Assembly (NCBI GenBank): GCA_021821195.1
Contig: JAKACT010000006.1
Span: 1-64,000, forward strand
Length of the DNA stretch: 64,000 nucleotides
Direction: 5' to 3'
DNA from: Pseudomonadota bacterium
GTDB taxonomy: Bacteria; Pseudomonadota; Gammaproteobacteria; Xanthomonadales; Xanthomonadaceae
Of this stretch, positions 21,009-32,256 are shown in pieces; the first letter of the stretch is position 1; every line of letters begins with the position of its first letter. The notes below the pieces were generated by a model. The model did not search any database. It was not told the DNA's origin and was given only the letters and a program-made list of their open reading frames with translations. The position numbers were made by a program, and so were the translations under genes.

Positions 21009-22631
21009 GTGCCGCAGCCTTCCCTGCCCGCCACCGTCCCGGCCGCTGCCGCGCTGCGGACGACCCTGTCTTTGATCGATAACGCGAGCCGGCTGCCCGA
21101 CAGGCCAGCGCCGCGGCTGCTGGCGGTGTCCAAGACCCGCGACGCCGATGCCGTGGCGGCGATGGCGGCGGCCGGGCAGCGCGCCTTCGGCGAGAACTAC
21201 GTGCAGGAGGCGCTGCCCAAGATCGAGGCGCTGCGCGGGCTGGGGCTGGAATGGCACCTGATCGGCCACCTGCAGTCGAACAAGGCCGACGACGCCGCGC
21301 GCGCCTTCGACTGGGTGCAGACGGTGGATCGCGCCAAACTGGTGGACGCGCTGGCCAAACACCGGCCGGCGGCGCTGCCCCCGCTCAACGTGCTGATCCA
21401 GGTCAACATCGACGACGAAGCCGGCAAGCACGGTTGCCGCCCGGAGGAAGTGGAGGCACTGGCCGCGGCCATCGGCGCGCAGCCGACGCTGCGGCTGCGC
21501 GGCCTGATGGCGATCCCCACGCCCGACCCCGACATGGCGCGCCGGCGCGCCGCCTTCCGCGCGATGTCGGCATTGTTCGACGCCACCGCGGCGCGCCATC
21601 CCGGCCTCGACACGCTGTCGATGGGCATGAGCGAGGACTGCGTCGAGGCGATCGAGGAAGGCGCCACCATGGTACGCGTGGGCAGCGCACTGTTCGGCGC
21701 CCGTCCCGCCAAGGAAACGGGCTGGCGCCCGGCCATCCGACGCGACACGGCCATCGGCCGCACAGACATGGCAACCGGGCGCAGGCCCACGGAACAGGAG
21801 TCCAGCATGAACAACGGCGATATCGCCTTCATCGGCGGCGGCAACATGGCGCGCAGCCTGATCGGCGGGCTGGTGGCGCAGGGCCACGCTGCCAGCGCGA
21901 TCCGGGTGGCCGAACCGATGCCCGCACTGCGCGAGGCGCTGCGCGCGGACTTCGGCGTGGCGGTGTTCGAAAGCGGCGCGGAAGCGGTCGAAGGCGCCGA
22001 TACCTGGGTGCTGGCGACCAAACCGCAGGTGCTGCGCGAAGTCTGCGAAGCGCTGGCCGCGCAGGCGCGAACGGCGCGCCCGCTGGTGGTGTCGATTGCC
22101 GCCGGCATCACCACCGTGCAGATCGCGCGCTGGCTGGGCGATGCCGGGCTGGCGGTGGTTCGGACGATGCCGAACACCCCGGCCCTGCTCGGCGCCGGCG
22201 CCACCGGGCTGTATGCCAATGCCTCGGTGGACGCGACCAGCCGGCACTTCGCGGAAACCCTGCTGTCCGCCGCCGGCACCACCGTCTGGATCGACGACGA
22301 GGCGCGGATGGACGCGGTGACCGCGGTGTCCGGCAGCGGCCCGGCCTATGTGTTCCTGCTGGCCGAGGCGATGGTTGCCGCCGGCGTGGAGGAAGGGCTG
22401 CCCGCCGAAGCGGCCCGCGCACTGGCCCTGCAGACGGTGCTGGGCGCGGCGCGCATGCTGACCGAATCCGATGTCGACGCGGCCGAGCTGCGCCGCCGGG
22501 TCACCTCGCCCGGCGGCACCACCCAGGCCGCCATCGACACCTTCGAAGCCGGCGGCTTCCGCGCGCTGGTCGCCGCCGCCATCCACGCTGCCCGCGTCCG
22601 CGGCGCAGCGCTGTCCGCCGCCAACGACTGA
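21009..22631 (+). CDS. In-frame fusion: YggS/PipY-family PLP homeostasis protein (N-term) plus pyrroline-5-carboxylate reductase ProC (C-term)
   Basis: Single ORF with no stop. N part LLAVSKTRDADAVAAMAAAGQRAFGENYVQEALPKI...LSMGMSEDCVEAIEEGATMVRVGSALFGAR. C part from M at 21807: MNNGDIAFIGGGNMARSLIGGLV...VSGSGPAYVFLLAEAM...VTSPGGTTQAAI. AGGAG SD 6 nt before the internal ATG. Confidence 0.85.
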   Translation: MPQPSLPATVPAAAALRTTLSLIDNASRLPDRPAPRLLAVSKTRDADAVAAMAAAGQRAFGENYVQEALPKIEALRGLGLEWHLIGHLQSNKADDAARAFDWVQTVDRAKLVDALAKHRPAALPPLNVLIQVNIDDEAGKHGCRPEEVEALAAAIGAQPTLRLRGLMAIPTPDPDMARRRAAFRAMSALFDATAARHPGLDTLSMGMSEDCVEAIEEGATMVRVGSALFGARPAKETGWRPAIRRDTAIGRTDMATGRRPTEQESSMNNGDIAFIGGGNMARSLIGGLVAQGHAASAIRVAEPMPALREALRADFGVAVFESGAEAVEGADTWVLATKPQVLREVCEALAAQARTARPLVVSIAAGITTVQIARWLGDAGLAVVRTMPNTPALLGAGATGLYANASVDATSRHFAETLLSAAGTTVWIDDEARMDAVTAVSGSGPAYVFLLAEAMVAAGVEEGLPAEAARALALQTVLGAARMLTESDVDAAELRRRVTSPGGTTQAAIDTFEAGGFRALVAAAIHAARVRGAALSAAND

Positions 22632-22639
22632 GATCCGTC

Positions 22640-23116
22640 ATGCGCCTGCCAACCGTCCTGCTGTCCCTGCTGCTCCCCGCCGCCCTGCTAACCGCCTGCG
22701 GGCGCGGCGATCCGGCACCCGCGCCTGCCACCCTGGCCAGCACCACCGCCGTCACCGCGACGGTCGGCGGCGCGACCCTGCAGGCCTCGTCCGTGGCCAT
22801 CGCCAACCTGGACCCGGCGATAGCGGCGCGCTACGGCTTCGATCCCGGGCACGACGGCGCGCTGCTGCTGGTCACCCTGCGCGATGCCGACGGCAACGCC
22901 CTCCCGCCCGGCGACCTGCAGCTGACCGCCACCGCCAGCGTGCTGCCGGACCCGCCGAGGCCGCTGGAGCTGCAGCGGATCGAGGTCGGCAACCTGATCG
23001 ATTACGTCGGCGTGTTCCCGGCCCGGCCGCCGGCCAGCGTGCGGTTCCACGTCACCGCCAGCCGCGGCGGCGCGCGTGCGGAAATGGACACGACTGCGGA
23101 GCTGTATCCGCGCTGA
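22640..23116 (+). CDS. DUF4426-like lipoprotein
   Basis: MRLPTVLLSLLLPAALLTACGRGD lipobox; position downstream of proC typical of this family. Confidence 0.6.
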   Translation: MRLPTVLLSLLLPAALLTACGRGDPAPAPATLASTTAVTATVGGATLQASSVAIANLDPAIAARYGFDPGHDGALLLVTLRDADGNALPPGDLQLTATASVLPDPPRPLELQRIEVGNLIDYVGVFPARPPASVRFHVTASRGGARAEMDTTAELYPR

Positions 23117-23146
23117 GGCCCGGCGCTGCGCGGGCCGGGAAAGGGC

Positions 23147-23965
23147 TCAGCCCGTCTGCCGCTTGCCCCACGCCTGCACGATGGCGGCAATCCGCGCCAC
23201 CCCGTCGGTCAGCGCGGCCGGCCCCGGCTGCAGGATGATCGGCGACTTGATCTCGTGCAGCTCGCCGTCGCGCACCGCCGGGATGTCGTTCCAGCCGGGG
23301 CGCGCGGCCACCCGCTCGGGGCGGAACTTCTTGCCGCACCACGACCCCAGGATGATGTCCGGCGCGCGCCGCACCACTTCGCCCGCGTCTTCGAGGATGC
23401 GGGCCCTGGCCAGCGGTTCGACGGCGCGTTCGGGGAAGATGTCGTCGCCGCCGGCGATGCGCACCAGTTCGGCCACCCAGCGGATGCCGGTGATCGGCGG
23501 CTCGTCCCATTCCTCGAAATAGACCCTGGGCCTGCGCGGCAGCGATGCAGCTTCGCGTTCGATGGCGTCCAGCCCGCGTCGCAGCTCGTCCGCATACGCT
23601 TCCGCCCGCGCGCCGGCGCCGACCAGCGCGCCCAGCCGGCGGATGTAGTCGAGGATGCCGTCGACGCTGCGATGGTTGGAAATCCACACCTCCACGCCCG
23701 CCTTGACCAGCTCGCGGGCGATGTCGGCCTGGATGTCGGAGAAGCCGACCACGAAGTCCGGCTGCAGCTTGAGGATCTCGCCGATCTTCGCGCTGGTGAA
23801 GGCGCTGACCTTGGGCTTCTCGCGGCGCGCCTGCGCTGGCCGCACGGTGAAGCCGCTGATGCCGACGATGCGGTCCTGCTCGCCCAGCGCGTACAGGACT
23901 TCGGTGGGCTCTTCGGTGAGGCAGACGATGCGCCGCGGACCCACCGCGGGACGGCTCACGGATAC
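23147..23965 (-). CDS. Cobalamin/iron-siderophore-type periplasmic-binding-like protein (BtuF-like)
   Basis: [67 protein letters not shown]; no obvious signal peptide. Confidence 0.8.
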   Translation of the reverse strand, partial: VSVSRPAVGPRRIVCLTEEPTEVLYALGEQDRIVGISGFTVRPAQARREKPKVSAFTSAKIGEILKLQPDFVVGFSDIQADIARELVKAGVEVWISNHRSVDGILDYIRRLGALVGAGARAEAYADELRRGLDAIEREAASLPRRPRVYFEEWDEPPITGIRWVAELVRIAGGDDIFPERAVEPLARARILEDAGEVVRRAPDIILGSWCGKKFRPERVAARPGWNDIPAVRDGELHEIKSPIILQPGPAALTDGVARIAAIVQAWGKRQTG

Positions 23966-24552
23966 AGCATCCGCTTCGACCACGCGCCGTCCGCATCGCG
24001 TTCGTGCAGCCAGCGCTCGTGCAGGCGGAAGGTGGCGGCGTACCAGAACTCCACCGCGCGCGGCACCACCCGGAACCCGGTCCAGCGCGGCGGACGCGGC
24101 ACCTCGCGGCCTTCGAACTCGGCCTCGAAGCGGGCCAGCCGCGCCTCGAAGGTTTCCCGCGCGTCCAGCGTTTCGGACTGGTGCGAGGCCCACGCGCCCA
24201 GCTGGCTGACCCGCGGCCGGGTGGCGAAATAGGCGTCGGCTTCGGCGTCCGTGACCAGTTCGACGTCGCCCTCGATCCGCACCTGCACGCCATTGCGCAC
24301 GCGCGGCCAGTGGAACAGCAGCGCCGCCCGGGGGTTGGCCTGCAGTTCGCGGCCCTTGCGACCGTCGAGGTGGCTGTAGAAGACGAAGCCGTCGGCATCG
24401 AACGCCTTGAGCAGGACGACGCGCGCGGACGGCCGCCCGCCTTCGCCGACCGTGGCCACGGTCATCGCGGTGCGGTCGGGCTCGCCGACGGCGGCGGCCT
24501 CGTCGAAGAGGGCCTGGAAGGTGGCAAGGATGTCGGCGGGCACGGTAGGCAT
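23956..24552 (-). CDS. pdxH: Pyridoxamine 5'-phosphate oxidase
   Basis: [53 protein letters not shown]. Confidence 0.95.
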   Translation of the reverse strand: MPTVPADILATFQALFDEAAAVGEPDRTAMTVATVGEGGRPSARVVLLKAFDADGFVFYSHLDGRKGRELQANPRAALLFHWPRVRNGVQVRIEGDVELVTDAEADAYFATRPRVSQLGAWASHQSETLDARETFEARLARFEAEFEGREVPRPPRWTGFRVVPRAVEFWYAATFRLHERWLHERDADGAWSKRMLYP

Positions 24553-24590
24553 GCGCACATTGTCGCGCGCATGCGCTCCGCGCGCACGCC

Positions 24591-24794
24591 TCAGTCGACG
24601 ACGAAGCTGACCCGCAGGTTGACCCGCCATTCCTGCACGTTACCGCCCTCGTCGGTGACCACCTTGATCTCGTTGACCCAGGCGCCCTTGATGTTCTTGA
24701 CCGATTCGGCGCATTTCTTCAGCCCATGCTTCACCGCGTCCTCCATGCTGGTGGTGGACGAGGCGTTGAGTTCGATGACCTTGGCGACGGACAT
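24591..24794 (-). CDS. Dodecin family protein
   Basis: [67 protein letters not shown]. Confidence 0.95.
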   Translation of the reverse strand: MSVAKVIELNASSTTSMEDAVKHGLKKCAESVKNIKGAWVNEIKVVTDEGGNVQEWRVNLRVSFVVD

Positions 24795-24904
24795 GGCGGC
24801 TCTCCGGTGGCGTCCCGGCGGATTGCCGGTGCCGCAGCTTCGCCGCGCATGCGTTAATTCCGCGCAGTCATAGGCGCGCCGGTCGGCGCTGTTAGCATGC
24901 TGCG

Positions 24905-26536
24905 ATGCAAAACCGCGAACACCTCGTCCTGGTCGGCCCGATGGGGTCAGGCAAGAGCACGCTGGGCCGCGCGCTGGCCGCGCGGCTGCAGCGGCCGTTC
25001 GTGGACGTGGACGCACGCATCGAGGCCGAGGCCGGCTGCAGCATCGCCGCGCTGTTCGAGGCGGAAGGCGAGGCCGGCTTCCGCGCCCGCGAGGCGCGCG
25101 TGCTGTCGGCGGTGCTGGGCGAGCCGGCCGCCGTCATCGCCACCGGCGGCGGTGCGGTGCTGGCGCAGGCCAACCGCGCGGCGATGCGCGCTGCCGGCAT
25201 CGTCGTCTACCTGCAGGTGGATGCCGCCACCCAGCTGGTGCGCCTGCAGGACGACGCCACCCGCCCGCTGCTGCAGGCAACGGATCGCGCGATGCGGCTG
25301 GCCCGGCTGCAGGCGCAGCGCGAGCCGCTCTACCGAGCCGCGGCGCACCTGCTGTTCGACGCCGCAAGCCTTGCGCCGGAAGCCGCCGCCGCGGCGCTGG
25401 CCGGGCAACTCGACACATTCGGAGCCACCACCGGCATGAGCACGCCCCTGCAGACGCTGACCGTCGCTGCCGCCGCGCCCTACCCCATCCACATCGGCGC
25501 CGGCCTGCTGGAAGACGGCGCGCTGCTGGCGCAGCCGCTGCGCGGCCGGCATGCGCTGCTGGTCAGCGACGCCAACGTCGCGCCGCTGTACGCCGACCGC
25601 GTGGAGGCCGCGCTGCGCGCCGCGCGGCCGGCGCTGCATATCGCCCGCCACGTCATCGCCGCCGGGGAGGCGGAAAAGACGCTGGCGAATTTCGCCGGCG
25701 TCATCGACGCACTGGCGGCGCTCGGCGCCACCCGCGATGCCTGCGTGTACGCGCTGGGCGGCGGCGTGGTCGGCGACCTGACCGGGTTCGCCGCGGCCTG
25801 CTGGATGCGCGGGATCGACATCGTGCAGCTGCCCACCACCCTGCTGTCGATGGTGGATTCCTCGGTCGGCGGCAAGACCGCGGTGGACATCCCGCAGGGC
25901 AAGAACCTGGTCGGCGCCTTCCACGTCCCACGCGCGGTGCTGGCCGATACCGCCAGCCTGCGCACGCTGCCGCCGCGCGAACTGCGCGCCGGCCTGGCCG
26001 AAGTCATCAAGTACGGCGCGATCATGGACGCCGATTTCCTGCACTGGCTGGACGCGCACCACGCCGCCCTGCTGGCCGGCGACGACGCCGCGCTGGCCGA
26101 GGCGATCGCCCGCAGTTGCGCGCACAAGGCGGCGATCACCGCGCGCGACCCGCTGGAACAAGGCGAGCGTGCCCTGCTCAACTTCGGCCATACCTTCGGC
26201 CACGCCATCGAAGCCGAACAGGGCTATGCCGAGGGCCTCAACCACGGCGAGGCCGTAGCCGTGGGCATGCTGCTGGCCGCGCGCCTGTCGGCCGCGCTGG
26301 GTCTGGCGTCGTGGAGCGATGCGGAAGCGCTGCGCGCGTTGCTGCAGCGCTTCGGATTGCCGGTGGACGTGCCCACCGGGCTGGCGCCGGAAGCACTGCT
26401 GGCGCGGATGCGGCTGGACAAGAAAGTGCAGGCCAGCGGGCTGCGTTTCATCCTGTGGGACGGCCCGGGCGCCGCGCGGATCGTCGCCGACGTGGGCGAA
26501 GCCGCGGTGCTGGCGGTGCTGCGCGACGCCGGCTGA
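24905..26536 (+). CDS. aroKB: Bifunctional shikimate kinase / 3-dehydroquinate synthase (AroK-AroB fusion)
   Basis: AroK P-loop [31 protein letters not shown]; AroB from ~M178: [46 protein letters not shown]. No stop between. Confidence 0.93.
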   Translation: MQNREHLVLVGPMGSGKSTLGRALAARLQRPFVDVDARIEAEAGCSIAALFEAEGEAGFRAREARVLSAVLGEPAAVIATGGGAVLAQANRAAMRAAGIVVYLQVDAATQLVRLQDDATRPLLQATDRAMRLARLQAQREPLYRAAAHLLFDAASLAPEAAAAALAGQLDTFGATTGMSTPLQTLTVAAAAPYPIHIGAGLLEDGALLAQPLRGRHALLVSDANVAPLYADRVEAALRAARPALHIARHVIAAGEAEKTLANFAGVIDALAALGATRDACVYALGGGVVGDLTGFAAACWMRGIDIVQLPTTLLSMVDSSVGGKTAVDIPQGKNLVGAFHVPRAVLADTASLRTLPPRELRAGLAEVIKYGAIMDADFLHWLDAHHAALLAGDDAALAEAIARSCAHKAAITARDPLEQGERALLNFGHTFGHAIEAEQGYAEGLNHGEAVAVGMLLAARLSAALGLASWSDAEALRALLQRFGLPVDVPTGLAPEALLARMRLDKKVQASGLRFILWDGPGAARIVADVGEAAVLAVLRDAG

Positions 26537-26546
26537 CGGCCGCGGC

Positions 26547-26927
26547 TCACTGCCCCGACGGCGGCTCCCACAGCTCGATCTTGTTGCCGTCCGGATCGAT
26601 CACCCAGCCGAACCGGCCGTGTTCGGAATCCTCGCGCTTGTCGAGCACGTCGCAGCCTTCCTCGCGCAGCGCGGCCAGCAGGGCGTCGAGGTCCGCCACC
26701 CGGAAATTGACCATGAACGGCGCGGTGCTGGGCGCCATGTAGTCGGTGTCCGCGGCGAACGGGCTCCACAGCGTCATCCCCGGCGAACTGTCCGGGCCGC
26801 CCCACTGGAACACCACGCCGCCCCAGTCGGTGACGTCCAAGCCCAAGTGGTCCCGATACCACGTGCCGAGGCGCTTGGGGTCGGGGGACTTGAAGAAAAT
26901 GCCGCCAATGCCTGTCACGCGCTGCAT
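26547..26927 (-). CDS. VOC (glyoxalase/bleomycin-resistance-like) family protein
   Basis: MQRVTGIGGIFFKSPDPKRLGTWYRDHLGLDV...FGWVIDPDGNKIELWEP. Confidence 0.92.
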   Translation of the reverse strand: MQRVTGIGGIFFKSPDPKRLGTWYRDHLGLDVTDWGGVVFQWGGPDSSPGMTLWSPFAADTDYMAPSTAPFMVNFRVADLDALLAALREEGCDVLDKREDSEHGRFGWVIDPDGNKIELWEPPSGQ

Positions 26928-27013
26928 GTCGTCCTCCCGAGGTCGCCAACTGGAATCCGACCCGCCGCGCCGGAACGCGCCGATGCCGGTCCTGCACCTT
27001 ACAATGCCGCCCC

Positions 27014-27268
27014 ATGCGCCTGCTGCTGCAACAACGTCCCGATGGCCGCGAAGCCCCGCGCTTCGTCCAGCTCCAGCTCCAGCCCGACCTGCTGGGCGGC
27101 TGGGAGCTGCTGCGCGAAACCGGCCAGACCGGTGGCCGCAGCACCCTGCGCAGGACCCTGTACAGCGACCAGCCCAGCGCCCTTGCGGCACTGGAGAAGG
27201 AACGCGACGCGCAGCTGAAGAAAGGCTTCCAGCTGGTGTTCGCGCAGGGTGCGGACGCGCCGAGATGA
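27014..27268 (+). CDS. Small WGR-domain-like protein
   Basis: RFVQLQLQPDLLGGWELLRETGQTGGRSTLRRTLYSDQPSALAALEKERDAQLKKGF. Confidence 0.7.
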   Translation: MRLLLQQRPDGREAPRFVQLQLQPDLLGGWELLRETGQTGGRSTLRRTLYSDQPSALAALEKERDAQLKKGFQLVFAQGADAPR

Positions 27269-27358
27269 CCGCCGACGTGGCCAGCCAGCGCTGGCCTGCA
27301 TGACCGTTCCCGCCGCCGCACCGCGCACCGGCAAGCACATCCTCATGGAGTAACGCCC

Positions 27359-28420
27359 TTGTCCACGCCCCTCAAGAACGACCGCTTCCTGCGCGCACTG
27401 CGCCGCGAACCCGTGGACGCGACCCCCGTCTGGCTGATGCGCCAGGCCGGGCGCTACCTGCCGGAGTACCGCGCCACCCGTAAGGCCGCCGGCAGCTTCC
27501 TGGGCATGGCCAAGAATCCCGAGATCGCCTGCGAGGTCACCCTGCAGCCGCTGCGCCGGTTCCCGCTGGACGCGGCGATCCTGTTTTCCGACATCCTCAC
27601 CGTGCCCGACGCGATGGGCCTGGGCCTGTATTTCGTCGAAGGCGAAGGCCCGAAGTTCGAGCGCCCGCTGCGCAGCGTGGCCGATATCGACGCGCTGGCC
27701 GTGCCCGACATGGGCAGCAGCCTGCGTTACGTGATGGACGCGGTCAGCCTGATCCGCCGCGAGCTGGACGGCAGCGTGCCGCTGATCGGTTTCTCCGGCA
27801 GCCCGTGGACGCTGGCCTGCTACATGGTGGAAGGCGGCGGCAGCAAGGACTGGGGCAAGATCAAGGCGCTGGCGCTGAATGAACCGGCCGCCATGCACAG
27901 GCTGCTGGGCACGATCACCGACGCGGTGATCGCGTACCTGTCCGCGCAGCACGCGGCGGGCGCGCAGGCGCTGCAGGTGTTCGACACCTGGGGCGGCACC
28001 CTCGGTCCGGCGATGTACCGCGAGTTCTCGCTGCCCTACCTCGTCCGCATCGCGGATTCGCTGAAGGCGCACGGGGTGCCGGTGATCCTGTTCGGCAAGG
28101 GCAACGCCCCGCATCTGGACGCGCTGTTCACCAGCGGCGCCGATGCCATCGGCGTGGACTGGACGGTGACGCTGGAGGACGCCGCACGCCGCAACGGCGG
28201 CCGGGTGGCGCTGCAGGGCAACATGGACCCGGCGATGCTGTACGGCAGTCCCGATGCGGTGCGCGCGCAGGCACGCGCGGTGCTGGACAGCTACCGCGAC
28301 GGCAACGGCGGCAGCCGCGAAGGCCACGTGTTCAACCTCGGCCACGGCATGTCGCCGGACATGAACCCCGACCATGTGGCCGCGCTGGTGGACGAAGTGC
28401 ACGCCTACAGCGCGCGCTGA
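27359..28420 (+). CDS. hemE: Uroporphyrinogen decarboxylase
   Basis: [43 protein letters not shown]. Confidence 0.97.
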   Translation: MSTPLKNDRFLRALRREPVDATPVWLMRQAGRYLPEYRATRKAAGSFLGMAKNPEIACEVTLQPLRRFPLDAAILFSDILTVPDAMGLGLYFVEGEGPKFERPLRSVADIDALAVPDMGSSLRYVMDAVSLIRRELDGSVPLIGFSGSPWTLACYMVEGGGSKDWGKIKALALNEPAAMHRLLGTITDAVIAYLSAQHAAGAQALQVFDTWGGTLGPAMYREFSLPYLVRIADSLKAHGVPVILFGKGNAPHLDALFTSGADAIGVDWTVTLEDAARRNGGRVALQGNMDPAMLYGSPDAVRAQARAVLDSYRDGNGGSREGHVFNLGHGMSPDMNPDHVAALVDEVHAYSAR

Positions 28421-28440
28421 GGACGCACACGCGCGACAAG

Positions 28441-28580
28441 CATCCGGCGCGCCCGCGGCAGCGCAACCAAGCGAGTATCGGGGAGCGACTTGCGCTGCCG
28501 CGGGCGCACCGGATGCGCGGCCACAACCACGCGAGCATCGGGAAGCGGCTTGCGCTGCCCCGGTCGCACCGGGTGCGCTG
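28441..28580. repeat. REP/BIME-like intergenic element: two 60-bp-spaced repeat copies plus a 26-bp-arm palindrome
   Basis: CATCCGGCGCGCCCGCGGCAGCGCAA (28441-28466) pairs with TTGCGCTGCCGCGGGCGCACCGGATG (28490-28515), one mismatch. AACCAAGCGAGTATCGGGGAGCGACTTGCGCTGCC at 28465 recurs as AACCACGCGAGCATCGGGAAGCGGCTTGCGCTGCC at 28525. Confidence 0.85.
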
Positions 28581-28615
28581 CTGCAGCGAAGCCGACCTCG
28601 CCTCTTGCCGAAGCG

Positions 28616-31600
28616 CTAAACCGCTTCCGCCAGCAGCACCTCCAGCGCCTGCGCCAGCATCTCCCCGCTCACCGGCTTGCGCAGGAAGCCATCGAAGCCG
28701 GCCGCGCGTGCCTGCGTTTCCGCATCGCCGTCGGAGCGCGCCGTCACCGCCAGCAGCGGCGCCGCGAACCCGCGTCCGCGCAGCGCGCTGGCCAGCGCCA
28801 GACCGTCCATGCCGGGCAGGTCCAGATCCAGCAATGCCGCATCGAAGCGGCGGGTGGCGGCCTCCGTGAGCGCCCCCAGCCCATGGCCAGCGTGGGTCAC
28901 CGCATGGCCCTGCGCGCGCAGCAGGCCGGCGATGGCCTGCGCCACGATCGGATCGTCCTCCACCAGCAACAGCTCCAGCGCAGGCGACGCCGGCCGGCCC
29001 ATGGGCGCGGCTGCCGAGGCTGCGGCACCGGGCACGTCGGCCGCTGCCGGCAGCGGCAGCTCCACCACGAAACGCGTGCCTGCGCCAGGCGCGCTTTCCA
29101 CCGTGATGCGCCCACCCATCGCCGCCGCCAGCTCCTGCGAGATCGCCAGCCCCAGCCCGCTGCCGCCATAGCGGGCTGCGGTACGCGCGCCGTCGGCCTG
29201 CTCGAAGCGGCGGAACAACCGCTCGCGCTGCTCCGGGTTGAGCCCGGGACCGCTGTCGGCGACCACGAAGCGCACGCCCTGCGGCCGCAGCGCTGCCACT
29301 TCCAGTGACACGTGTCCGGCATCGGTGAACTTCACCGCATTGCCGATCAGGTTGAGCAGGATCTGCTGGACACGCGTGCGGTCGCCTTGCAGTGCGCGCG
29401 GCGTGGCGGCATCGATGTGTTCGGCGAACACCAGCCCCTTGCGCTCGGCCAGCGGCGCCATCAGCCCGGCCACCTCGTCCAGCAGCGGTTTCAGCGCAAA
29501 CGGGGCGTTCACCAGCTCCAGCTTGCCGGCCTCGATGCGGGCCATGTCCAGCGCGTCGTTGACCAGCCGCAGCAGGTGCTCGCCGGCGCGACGGATGGCA
29601 TCGACGTGGCCGCGCTGCTGCGTATCCAGCGGCGTGCCCTGCAGCAGTTCGGCCATGCCCAGCACGCCGGTCATCGGCGTGCGCACCTCGTGGCCGAGGG
29701 TGGCGAGGAAGCGCGACTTGGCCTGCGACGCCTGTTCGGCCAGCGTGCGCTTGTGCTCGGCCAGCTGCCAGGCATGGCGGCGCTTCAGGCGCTCGCGATA
29801 CGCCAGCGCCAGCCCGGCCAGCAGCGTCAGCGCCAACAACGTCCACGCCGCCAGCGCCCAGCCGCTGCGCCACCACGGCGGCGGCACGTCGAAGGCCAGC
29901 TGCTGCTCCGCGGCGGCGTTGCCGGCGGCATCCTGGCCGCGGATGCGCAGCACGTAGCGACCGGGTGCCAGCCCCGTCAGGACGCGCTCGCCGCCGCCGT
30001 CCAGCGCCACCCAGCCATGGTCGAAGCCGTCCAGCCGCGACCAGTAGCGGTTCGCCGCCGGGTCGTCATACGCCAGCAGGCGCGCACGGATGCGGAACTC
30101 GCGGTCATCGCTGCGCAACGCCAGGCCCGGGCCGAACGGCAAGGCCTGCCATTCCCCCTCGCGGCGCACCGCGAATCCGTCGATGCGCAGGACCGGACGC
30201 ATCGGGAGGGGGTCCGCGGCCCCGGTATCGACCAGCCGCAACCCGCCATCCGCGGTGGCCGCAACCAGCACGCCATCGTCGCGCAGCAGCGCCGCGCGGT
30301 CCAGGTATTCCTCGCTGCCACCGGCATCGCGGGTGCCGATGCGCCGCAGGTTGCGGCGCGCGGGGTCCCAGCGGTACAGGCCGCGCGAGGTGGTGACCCA
30401 GGCCCGCCCGCGGGCATCCACCAGCAGCGCCGCCGCCGCCGCCGCCGGCATGCCGGAGCGCGCGCCGATGTGCTCCGCCTGCGTCCAGCCGGCGGCGCCG
30501 CGCCGGTAGCGCTCCAGCCCACCGAGGCGCTGCACCCACAGGGTGTCGGTACCGTCGAAGGCGAGCGCGAAGGCGCGCTCGCTGCCCAGCGCCGGCTGCG
30601 GCTGGAACCGCCTGCCGGCGGCATCGAAGCGCAGCAGGCCGGTGCTGGTGGCAAGCCAGGGCTCGCCGCCGGGCGCCAGCGCCATGTCTTCGATGTCGGC
30701 ATCACCCAGCCCACTGCCGGCGCCGGCAGGCATGTCCCGCAGGATCGCCCCGGTAGCCGCATCGCGCTGCTGCACGCCGGCGCCGGGCGCCGCCAGCCAC
30801 AGGCTGCCATCGGCGGCGGGCAGCAGCCGGGTGACCAGGCTGGACGGCGCCGGTGCCCGTGGGTCGCCCGCCGTCCATTCGTCGATGGCGCCGTCCGCGC
30901 CGATCCGGATCAGGCCGCCGCGGTGCGATACCCACAGCCGCCGCGCCGCATCCTCGGCGATCGCCGCCAATTTGATGTTGCGCAGCCGGGTCAGCGCGTC
31001 GTCACCCAGCGCGGTGACCACGCCGTCCGCGTCCATGTGCTCGACCATCCCGCCCAGCCCGCCCAGCCAGGCGCCGCCGTCGCCAGCCTTGCCCAGCGCG
31101 CGATAGATCCCACCCTGCAAGCCGTCCACGGCGCCGTGGAATTCCGCCAATTGGCGCCAGTCCGAGCGCAGGTAGCCCAGGCCCAGGCCCATCAGCGGCA
31201 CCCACAGTGCACCGTCGCGCTCGGTCGACAGCGTGCTGACCGCGCGCGGGATATCCGGGCCGCCCAGCGGCACCGGCACCGGCGGCGCATCGCCACGCTG
31301 GTGCCACAAACCGCGCTGGCTGCCGATCCAGCGGTCGCCGCGCGGATCGGTGGCCAGCGCCATCATCGCATTGGGACGATGGAACATCGGCGACCATGGC
31401 GGTTGCACCCAGCCACCGCGCGCATGCCGCCAGATGCCGGCCGAGGTGCCCACCCACAGCCCGTCGGGCTGCATGGCCAGCGTGTACACCATCGGCTCGC
31501 CTTCGGCACCGGGCAACGCCACCCGCTCGAACACACCGTCACCGCGACGACGGGCGAGGCCGGCGGTCGTGCCCACCCACAGCACGCCGTCGGCATCGGT

Positions 31601-32143
31601 GGCCAGCGCCAGGATGGTGTCCGAGGGCAGGCCATCGCGATCCGCGGAGAAATGCCGCATCGCGCCGTTGGCATCGATGCGGGTCAGGCCGCCGTCGTAG
31701 GTGCCCAGCCAAGCCGCGTCGCCCTGCCGCGCCAGCGCCCACACGTCATCGCTGGCCAGCGCCGGGTGGGTGGCCTTGCGATAGTGGGTGAACCGCTGTC
31801 GGCTGGCGTCGAGCACGCTGACGCCCTCGCCTTCCACCGCCACCCAGACCCGGTCCGCCGCGTCCACCAGCAGCGCCTGCACGTGATTGCCCGGCAGGCC
31901 GCCGTCGGCCCCAGGCGCATGGCGCCAGACCCGCATGTCCACGCCGTCGAAGCGGGCCAGCCCATCCACCGTGCCGATCCACAGATAGCCGTCGGCATCG
32001 CGCGCCAGCGCCTTGATCTCCGAGGATGGCAGGCCCTGCGCCGGGCCCGCCACGCGGAACCGCGGGCGCTCGGGCACCCCCGCCAGCGCGCAGGCGCAGG
32101 CCAGCCACAGCAGTAGCAGCACGAACCGGAATCGATGCGTCAT
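28616..32143 (-). CDS. Hybrid sensor histidine kinase: signal peptide, Reg_prop beta-propellers, Y_Y_Y, TM, HisKA, HATPase, REC
   Basis: Repeated (L)WIGT..GLARFDG propeller motifs; [24 protein letters not shown]-box; [23 protein letters not shown]-terminal [12 protein letters not shown]...[12 protein letters not shown]. Confidence 0.93.
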   Translation of the reverse strand: MTHRFRFVLLLLWLACACALAGVPERPRFRVAGPAQGLPSSEIKALARDADGYLWIGTVDGLARFDGVDMRVWRHAPGADGGLPGNHVQALLVDAADRVWVAVEGEGVSVLDASRQRFTHYRKATHPALASDDVWALARQGDAAWLGTYDGGLTRIDANGAMRHFSADRDGLPSDTILALATDADGVLWVGTTAGLARRRGDGVFERVALPGAEGEPMVYTLAMQPDGLWVGTSAGIWRHARGGWVQPPWSPMFHRPNAMMALATDPRGDRWIGSQRGLWHQRGDAPPVPVPLGGPDIPRAVSTLSTERDGALWVPLMGLGLGYLRSDWRQLAEFHGAVDGLQGGIYRALGKAGDGGAWLGGLGGMVEHMDADGVVTALGDDALTRLRNIKLAAIAEDAARRLWVSHRGGLIRIGADGAIDEWTAGDPRAPAPSSLVTRLLPAADGSLWLAAPGAGVQQRDAATGAILRDMPAGAGSGLGDADIEDMALAPGGEPWLATSTGLLRFDAAGRRFQPQPALGSERAFALAFDGTDTLWVQRLGGLERYRRGAAGWTQAEHIGARSGMPAAAAAALLVDARGRAWVTTSRGLYRWDPARRNLRRIGTRDAGGSEEYLDRAALLRDDGVLVAATADGGLRLVDTGAADPLPMRPVLRIDGFAVRREGEWQALPFGPGLALRSDDREFRIRARLLAYDDPAANRYWSRLDGFDHGWVALDGGGERVLTGLAPGRYVLRIRGQDAAGNAAAEQQLAFDVPPPWWRSGWALAAWTLLALTLLAGLALAYRERLKRRHAWQLAEHKRTLAEQASQAKSRFLATLGHEVRTPMTGVLGMAELLQGTPLDTQQRGHVDAIRRAGEHLLRLVNDALDMARIEAGKLELVNAPFALKPLLDEVAGLMAPLAERKGLVFAEHIDAATPRALQGDRTRVQQILLNLIGNAVKFTDAGHVSLEVAALRPQGVRFVVADSGPGLNPEQRERLFRRFEQADGARTAARYGGSGLGLAISQELAAAMGGRITVESAPGAGTRFVVELPLPAAADVPGAAASAAAPMGRPASPALELLLVEDDPIVAQAIAGLLRAQGHAVTHAGHGLGALTEAATRRFDAALLDLDLPGMDGLALASALRGRGFAAPLLAVTARSDGDAETQARAAGFDGFLRKPVSGEMLAQALEVLLAEAV

Positions 32144-32256
32144 GTCCCCTCCCCGGCACTGATGCTGGCAACGCTACGTTTCACTTGCAAGCACGCCGGC
32201 ACGACCGGCCGCCGCCTAGAATCCCCCGCACCATCCGACACCGTGGCGAGAACCCG

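Noticed and set aside
19392-22586. 1064-aa minus ORF across pilU, pilT and antisense to yggS-proC
   Set aside because: Spans both strands' real genes; spurious high-GC frame.
28332-29876. ORF with repeated peptide RGSASRFPMLAWL / RGSASRSPILAWL
   Set aside because: The repeated peptide is the conceptual translation of the REP-like DNA repeat at 28441-28580 and the rest overlaps the kinase in another frame; reported as DNA repeat instead.
29312-32116. 934-aa + strand ORF opposite the hybrid kinase
   Set aside because: Antisense of a strongly supported multidomain kinase; no domain.
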